From assembly GCA_027349605.1 (NCBI GenBank), contig DAIEMM010000223.1, positions 1 through 5,547 of the forward strand: 5,547 nucleotides of DNA, read 5' to 3'. This DNA comes from Anaeromyxobacteraceae bacterium. Its GTDB lineage: Bacteria > Myxococcota > Myxococcia > Myxococcales > Anaeromyxobacteraceae. Below the pieces are notes generated by a model. That model was not told the origin of the DNA and did no database searches. It worked only from the letters and a program-made list of their open reading frames with translations. Both the position numbers and the translations under genes were made by a program. Every line of letters begins with the position of its first letter. The stretch's first letter is position 1. Below, piece by piece: positions 5,327-5,547 of this stretch.

Positions 5327-5547
5327 GCCCGCTCCGGCCGCCGGAGGCTCACGCGGCCGCCCCGGGGACCGCCGGGGGCGACGACGGCGCGGCTCCGGGC
5401 TCCCGGCGATCGGCATTTGATCCGCACGACCCTCTCTCCGACGGGGAGGTCCACTTCTTCTGGCACTTCGTCCAGGGCGGGTTCATGGACGCGGACGTGA
5501 GGGTCGCGTTGCGCCGCGCCTGGGGGATGTGCGCGCGGCACGCCTTC
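5323..5547 (+). CDS. Unknown protein, N-terminal part (runs off the window)
   Basis: GTG 5323 overlaps the preceding stop as GTGA, the classic coupling arrangement, and the frame is open for 75 codons to the edge. The first 35 or so residues are low-complexity, rich in Ala, Gly, Pro and Arg. A more ordered part follows, containing DGEVHFFWHFVQGGF and ending in GMCARHAF. The Cys-x-x-His near the edge, after a helix with paired aromatics, recalls small Cys/His proteins of unknown function such as DUF6062-like families, but this is only an impression. The Shine-Dalgarno is weak and the true start could be further in. No function is assigned. Confidence 0.6.
   Translation, partial: MSPLRPPEAHAAAPGTAGGDDGAAPGSRRSAFDPHDPLSDGEVHFFWHFVQGGFMDADVRVALRRAWGMCARHAF

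Overview
The window is a very GC-rich bacterial chromosomal segment. It carries a type I glutamine synthetase with a conserved adenylylation-site tyrosine, a bacterial dynamin-family GTPase and HEAT-repeat coding. These fit a Gram-negative, GC-rich lineage such as Myxococcota/Deltaproteobacteria, Acidobacteriota or a related soil or sediment phylum. I cannot place it more precisely. There is no sign of a mobile element, CRISPR array, tRNA or rRNA.

Layout. On the minus strand, reading right to left, are glnA (2224 to 806) and then, 23 nt further on, a GTG-started HEAT-repeat gene that runs off the left edge (782 to 1). On the plus strand are a dynamin-like GTPase (2692-4605), a calcineurin-like metallophosphoesterase starting one base after its stop codon (4607-5326), and a third gene overlapping by 4 nt (GTGA) that runs off the right edge (5323 onward). 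The two transcription units are divergent and share a 467-nt intergenic region (2225-2691).

The main discovery is in that intergenic region. It holds two fluoride-riboswitch (crcB motif) aptamers, one on each strand, head to head. One sits at 2627-2674 (+) in the leader of the dynamin operon, the other at 2477-2428 (-) in the leader of glnA. They share an identical 16-nt P1/loop and an identical 14-nt 3' segment. Both can form the diagnostic GGAGUC/GACUCC pseudoknot, and the P3 helices differ in sequence but both pair. Each aptamer is followed by a hairpin that reuses the 3' pseudoknot strand. In the dynamin leader this hairpin buries the Shine-Dalgarno, giving a fluoride-ON translational switch. 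In the glnA leader it is a long GC-rich stem 178 nt upstream of the start codon, and its mechanism is less clear. A plausible sigma-70-type promoter lies just upstream of each aptamer.

If this reading is right, fluoride controls a glutamine synthetase/HEAT-repeat unit in one direction and a dynamin GTPase/metallophosphoesterase/unknown-protein unit in the other. No fluoride exporter (Fluc/CrcB or CLC-F) is encoded in the window. The targets are therefore not the standard fluoride-export genes but a nitrogen-assimilation ATPase and a putative membrane-remodelling GTPase. That combination is the part most worth following up.
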